From: PALSA-607 sp036510735
GTDB taxonomy: Bacteria; Actinomycetota; Actinomycetes; Acidothermales; Acidothermaceae
Length of the DNA: 9,213 nucleotides
Assembly: GCA_036510735.1 (NCBI GenBank)
Contig: DATCDK010000067.1
Span: forward strand, 1-9,213
Reading direction: 5' to 3'
The position numbers were made by a program, and so were the translations under genes. The notes beneath the pieces were generated by a model that saw nothing but the letters and a program-made list of their open reading frames with translations, ran no database searches and was not told the origin of the DNA. Below are positions 6,263-9,213 of this stretch, piece after piece. Position 1 is the stretch's first letter. Each line of letters starts with the position of its first letter.

Positions 6263-6559
6263 ATGCCGTCGATCACCCGCGCCGACGTTGCCCACCTGGC
6301 GCGCTTGTCCCGCCTTGCGCTGAGCGATGACGAGCTCGATCAGATGGCCGGGCAGCTCGAGGTGATCATCAGTTCGGTGGCTCGGGTCAGTGAAGTAGCG
6401 GACGCCGATGTGCCGCCCACTTCGCATTCGGTACCGCTGACCAATGTGTTTCGCCCCGACGAACTGCGACCGTGCCTCACGCCCGAAGCTGCACTCGCTG
6501 GTGCGCCCGCGACAGAAGACCAGCGCTTCCGGGTGCCTCGGATCCTGGACGAGGAGTAG
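6263..6559 (+). CDS. gatC: Asp-tRNA(Asn)/Glu-tRNA(Gln) amidotransferase subunit C
   Basis: GatC is the small subunit that wraps around GatA and stabilises its contact with GatB. The amidotransferase turns Glu-tRNA(Gln) and/or Asp-tRNA(Asn) into the correctly amidated tRNA, used by bacteria that lack GlnRS or AsnRS. The 98-residue length is normal. Seen: the N-terminal helix ITRADVAHLARLSRLALSDDEL (4-25), the second helix MAGQLEVIISSVARVSEVADADVPPTSHSVPLTNVFRPD (28-66) with the family's P-x-SH...NVFRPDE signature, and the C-terminal QRFRVPRILDEE tail. ATG 6263 is chosen because homology starts there; the frame is open upstream to 6104, but that region overlaps the divergent DoxX-like gene and its promoter. 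It is the first gene of gatCAB, four bases before gatA. Confidence 0.96.
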   Translation: MPSITRADVAHLARLSRLALSDDELDQMAGQLEVIISSVARVSEVADADVPPTSHSVPLTNVFRPDELRPCLTPEAALAGAPATEDQRFRVPRILDEE

Positions 6560-6563
6560 GCCG

Positions 6564-8057
6564 GTGACCGAGCTCACCAGGCTCAGTGCTGCCCAGGCCG
6601 CGGCTTTGATCGCGTCCGGCGAAGTGTCGGCGGTCGAGTTGACGACGGCGCACCTCGACCGGATCGGCGCCGTCGACGGCAGCCTGCACGCGTTCCTGCA
6701 CGTCGACACCGAGGGCGCCCTCGCCGCTGCCGCCGCCGTCGACGCCAAGCGAGCCGCCGGTCAGCATCTCGGACCGCTGGCCGGCGTCCCGCTGGCATTG
6801 AAAGACGTCCTCACGATGGAGGGCGTTCCGACGACCTGCGGTTCGAAGATTCTCGAAGGCTGGCGGCCGCCATACGACTCGACCGTCGTGCGCAAGCTGC
6901 GTGAGGCCGATGTCGTCATCCTTGGCAAGACGAACATGGACGAGTTCGCGATGGGGTCGTCAACGGAGAACTCGGCGTACGGCGTGACGCACAATCCGTG
7001 GGACCTCGACCGGATCCCGGGCGGGTCGTCGGGTGGGTCGAGTGCGGCTGTTGCCTCCTACGAAGCGCCGCTTGCTATCGGCACCGACACGGGCGGCTCG
7101 ATTCGCCAGCCCGCCGCTGTGACCGGCATCGTCGGGGTCAAGCCGACGTACGGGGGAGTGTCGCGCTACGGACTCATCGCGTTCTCGTCGTCGCTCGACC
7201 AGGCCGGCCCGTTCGCGCGCAACGTCTATGACGCGGCTCTGCTGCACGCGGCCATCGCCGGCCACGACCCGATGGACTCGACGTCCATCGACGCGCCGGT
7301 GCCCGATGTCGTTGCGGCTGCGTTACAGGCCGACATCCGAGGGCTTCGGATCGGTGTCGTCCGTGAGCTCAACGGCGAGGGCTACGACAACGGCGTCCGG
7401 CAAAGATTCTCTGAGGCTGTTGCGTTACTTGGTGAACTCGGCGCGTCGGTCGGTGAGGTGAGCTGCCCACACTTCGACTACGCGATGCCCGCGTATTACT
7501 TGATCGCACCTAGCGAGTGCTCGTCGAACCTCGCTCGATTCGATGCGATGCGCTACGGCCTGCGGATCGGCGACGACGGCACCCGCAGCGCCGAGGAAGT
7601 CATGGCGATCACCCGCGCGGCGGGCTTCGGCGCGGAGGTGAAGCGCCGCATCATGATCGGGACGTACGCGCTGTCGAGCGGGTACTACGACGCGTACTAC
7701 GGCTCGGCGCAGAAGGTGCGCACGCTGATCACTCGCGATTTCACCGCCGCCTTCGAGCAATTCGACGTTCTGATCTCGCCGACCACGCCGACCACCGCGT
7801 TCCGCATCGGTGAGCGCACCGACGACCCGTTGAAGATGTACCTCGCCGACCTCGACACGATCCCGTCGAACCTCGCGGGCAACGCGTCGATGTCGGTGCC
7901 GTGCGGACTTTCACCGGACGACGGGTTGCCGGTCGGTCTGCAGGTGATGGCGCCGGCGATGGCTGACGATCGCCTCTATCGCGTCGGCGCCGCACTCGAG
8001 GCCGCGTTGAACGAACGTCGGGGCCACCTGCTCCTCGAGGAGGCGCCGGCGCTATGA
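6564..8057 (+). CDS. gatA: Asp-tRNA(Asn)/Glu-tRNA(Gln) amidotransferase subunit A
   Basis: GatA is the glutaminase subunit: it releases ammonia from glutamine and passes it to GatB. The 497-residue product carries the amidase signature. The Ser-cisSer-Lys triad can be placed by motif: Lys80 in AGVPLALKD, cis-Ser155 in PGGSSGGSSAAVA and nucleophile Ser179 in GTDTGGSIRQPA. These lie one position from the Staphylococcus aureus numbering as I recall it (79/154/178). Also seen: GKTNMDEFAMGSSTENSAYG (121-140), GVKPTYGGVSRYGL (191-204), and near the C-terminus the NLAGNASMSVPCG (436-448) and GLPVGLQVMAP (454-464) motifs. The GTG start has GAGGAG at 6551-6556, seven bases upstream and inside the gatC end. 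An earlier in-frame start at 6444 would overlap gatC and has no family support. Its stop overlaps the gatB start as ATGA, indicating translational coupling. Confidence 0.98.
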   Translation: MTELTRLSAAQAAALIASGEVSAVELTTAHLDRIGAVDGSLHAFLHVDTEGALAAAAAVDAKRAAGQHLGPLAGVPLALKDVLTMEGVPTTCGSKILEGWRPPYDSTVVRKLREADVVILGKTNMDEFAMGSSTENSAYGVTHNPWDLDRIPGGSSGGSSAAVASYEAPLAIGTDTGGSIRQPAAVTGIVGVKPTYGGVSRYGLIAFSSSLDQAGPFARNVYDAALLHAAIAGHDPMDSTSIDAPVPDVVAAALQADIRGLRIGVVRELNGEGYDNGVRQRFSEAVALLGELGASVGEVSCPHFDYAMPAYYLIAPSECSSNLARFDAMRYGLRIGDDGTRSAEEVMAITRAAGFGAEVKRRIMIGTYALSSGYYDAYYGSAQKVRTLITRDFTAAFEQFDVLISPTTPTTAFRIGERTDDPLKMYLADLDTIPSNLAGNASMSVPCGLSPDDGLPVGLQVMAPAMADDRLYRVGAALEAALNERRGHLLLEEAPAL

Positions 8058-9213
8058 GCACCGCGTATGAAGAGGCGCTGGCGAGATTCGAGCCGGTATT
8101 CGGTCTTGAGACGCACGTCGAGCTCGGCACTGTCTCGAAGATGTTCTGCGGGTGCTCGACGACTTTCGGTGCGGCGCCGAACACGCACACCTGCCCGACA
8201 TGCCTGGGCTTGCCGGGATCGTTGCCGGTCACGAATGCAGTGGCGATTGAGTCGACGATCCGAATCGGCCTCGCCTTGCACTGCACGATCGCGTCGTGGT
8301 GCAGGTTCGCTCGCAAGAACTACTTCTATCCCGACATGCCGAAGAACTTCCAGATCTCGCAGTACGACGAGCCGCTGTGCGTCGAGGGATATCTCGACGT
8401 CGAGGTTGAGGGCGAAGTTGTGCGGGTCGAAATCGAGCGCGTACATCTCGAGGAAGACACCGGAAAGTCTTTGCACGTCGGCGGTTCTACGGGTCGCATT
8501 CATGGTGCGACGCATTCACTGGTCGACTACAACAGGGCCGGTATTCCGCTGGTCGAGATCGTGACGAAGCCGGTGCCAGGTACGGGCGCACTCGCCCCCG
8601 AAGTCGCGCGCGCCTACGTGACCGAGTTGCGCGAAACCCTGCGGGCATTAAACGTCTCTGACGTTCGCATGGAAGAAGGTTCGCTTCGCTGTGACGTGAA
8701 CCTGTCGCTCAATGCGATCGGCGCAGCGGAGTGGGGGACTCGAAGCGAGACGAAGAACGTCAACTCGCTGCGGTCGGTCGAGCGCGCGGTTCGCTCGGAG
8801 ATCGAGCGGCAGGCTGACGTGCTGTCGAGCGGCGGCCGGGTCAAGCAGGAGACCCGACACTTCCACGAAGACAGCGGCCTCACGACGTCCGGTCGAAGCA
8901 AGGAGCAGGCGGAGGACTACCGCTACTTCCCCGAACCAGACCTGGTGCCGATTGCTCCTCCTGCCGAGTGGGTCGAAGAGTTGCGGGCAACGCTGCCCGA
9001 ATTGCCGTTCGACCGCCGCCGCCGGCTGCGCGACGAGTGGGGCATCTCCGTGCTCGAAATGCAGGCGGCTCTGAACGCGGGTGCGGTCGGCTCGATCGAG
9101 GCCACGGTTGCATTCGGCGTCCCGGCCCGTGATGCGTACAAGTGGTGGATGGGTGAGCTCGCCCGTCAGGCTAACGAGCGGTCGGTCGAGGTTTCTGAGC
9201 TGCCCGTGACTCC
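8054..9213 (+). CDS. gatB: Asp-tRNA(Asn)/Glu-tRNA(Gln) amidotransferase subunit B, 5' part (3' end outside window)
   Basis: GatB is the tRNA-binding kinase/transamidase subunit: it phosphorylates the misacylated Glu or Asp on the tRNA with ATP, then amidates it with ammonia from GatA. I translated 386 residues from ATG 8054 and found no stop before the window end; a full GatB is about 480-500 residues, so the C-terminal helical and tail (YqeY-like) region is mostly missing. Seen: GLETHVEL (17-24), a zinc site of Cys32, Cys34, Cys47 and Cys50, YFYPDMPKNFQISQYDEPLC (90-109), HLEEDTGKS (131-139), DYNRAGIPLVEIVT (158-171), MEEGSLRCDVNLS (206-218), the SETKNVNSLRSVERA segment (231-245) and RSKEQAEDYRYFPEPDL (281-297). 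These are all standard. The frame overlaps the gatA stop (ATGA), with no gene between gatA and gatB; in M. tuberculosis, from memory, pfkA is inserted there. Confidence 0.97.
   Translation, partial: MSTAYEEALARFEPVFGLETHVELGTVSKMFCGCSTTFGAAPNTHTCPTCLGLPGSLPVTNAVAIESTIRIGLALHCTIASWCRFARKNYFYPDMPKNFQISQYDEPLCVEGYLDVEVEGEVVRVEIERVHLEEDTGKSLHVGGSTGRIHGATHSLVDYNRAGIPLVEIVTKPVPGTGALAPEVARAYVTELRETLRALNVSDVRMEEGSLRCDVNLSLNAIGAAEWGTRSETKNVNSLRSVERAVRSEIERQADVLSSGGRVKQETRHFHEDSGLTTSGRSKEQAEDYRYFPEPDLVPIAPPAEWVEELRATLPELPFDRRRRLRDEWGISVLEMQAALNAGAVGSIEATVAFGVPARDAYKWWMGELARQANERSVEVSELPVT

Noticed and set aside
6206..6748. N-terminal extension of the DoxX-like frame up to 6748
   Set aside because: It is antisense to gatC and the start of gatA and has no membrane-protein character; the family similarity begins after about 6205.

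Overview
This is a housekeeping stretch of a high-GC Gram-positive (Actinomycetota) chromosome. GC-rich codon use, GTG starts, Shine-Dalgarno-led or apparently leaderless starts, and protein sequences close to the mycobacterial/streptomycete versions of LigA and GatCAB all point that way. I cannot name a genus. From memory, the order MetE-like gene, ligA, (c-di-GMP membrane protein), gatC, gatA, gatB is a recurrent actinobacterial arrangement, so most of the window is conserved and not accessory DNA.

Layout. (1) 2-844, plus strand: the 3' part of a short MetE-like, cobalamin-independent methionine-synthase-family gene, overlapping ligA by four bases (GTGA). (2) 841-2979, plus: ligA, a complete NAD-dependent DNA ligase. 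Its last codons and the DNA just after them hold a repeat: two near-identical 20-bp direct copies with an inverted 9-bp copy between them. (3) 3079-4398, plus: a membrane-anchored diguanylate cyclase with intact GGDEF and RxxD sites and no EAL domain. (4) 4414-4938, minus: a small secreted helical protein, convergent with (3), with a short in-frame DNA tandem repeat. (5) 5059-5457, plus: an MmcQ/YjbR-family protein that looks leaderless. (6) 5458-5800: mostly non-coding, with a 59-codon fragment resembling the cytosolic linker of a larger membrane protein and a strong 14-bp hairpin that probably terminates transcription. (7) 5801-6205, minus: a small DoxX-like (COG4270-type) membrane protein, divergent from gatC. 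(8) 6263-9213, plus: gatC, gatA and gatB (gatB cut by the window end), a tight operon for the tRNA-dependent amidotransferase that makes Gln-tRNA and/or Asn-tRNA.

The core genes serve DNA replication/repair (LigA) and translation fidelity (GatCAB). The part between ligA and gatC is the variable part: second-messenger signalling, a secreted protein, two small proteins of unknown role and a gene remnant. I found no mobile element, CRISPR array, tRNA, rRNA or defence/biosynthetic system, and nothing that I would call a new biological system. The items most worth a second look are the repeat at the ligA 3' end, the overlapping divergent promoters before gatC, the membrane-protein remnant and the long hairpin.
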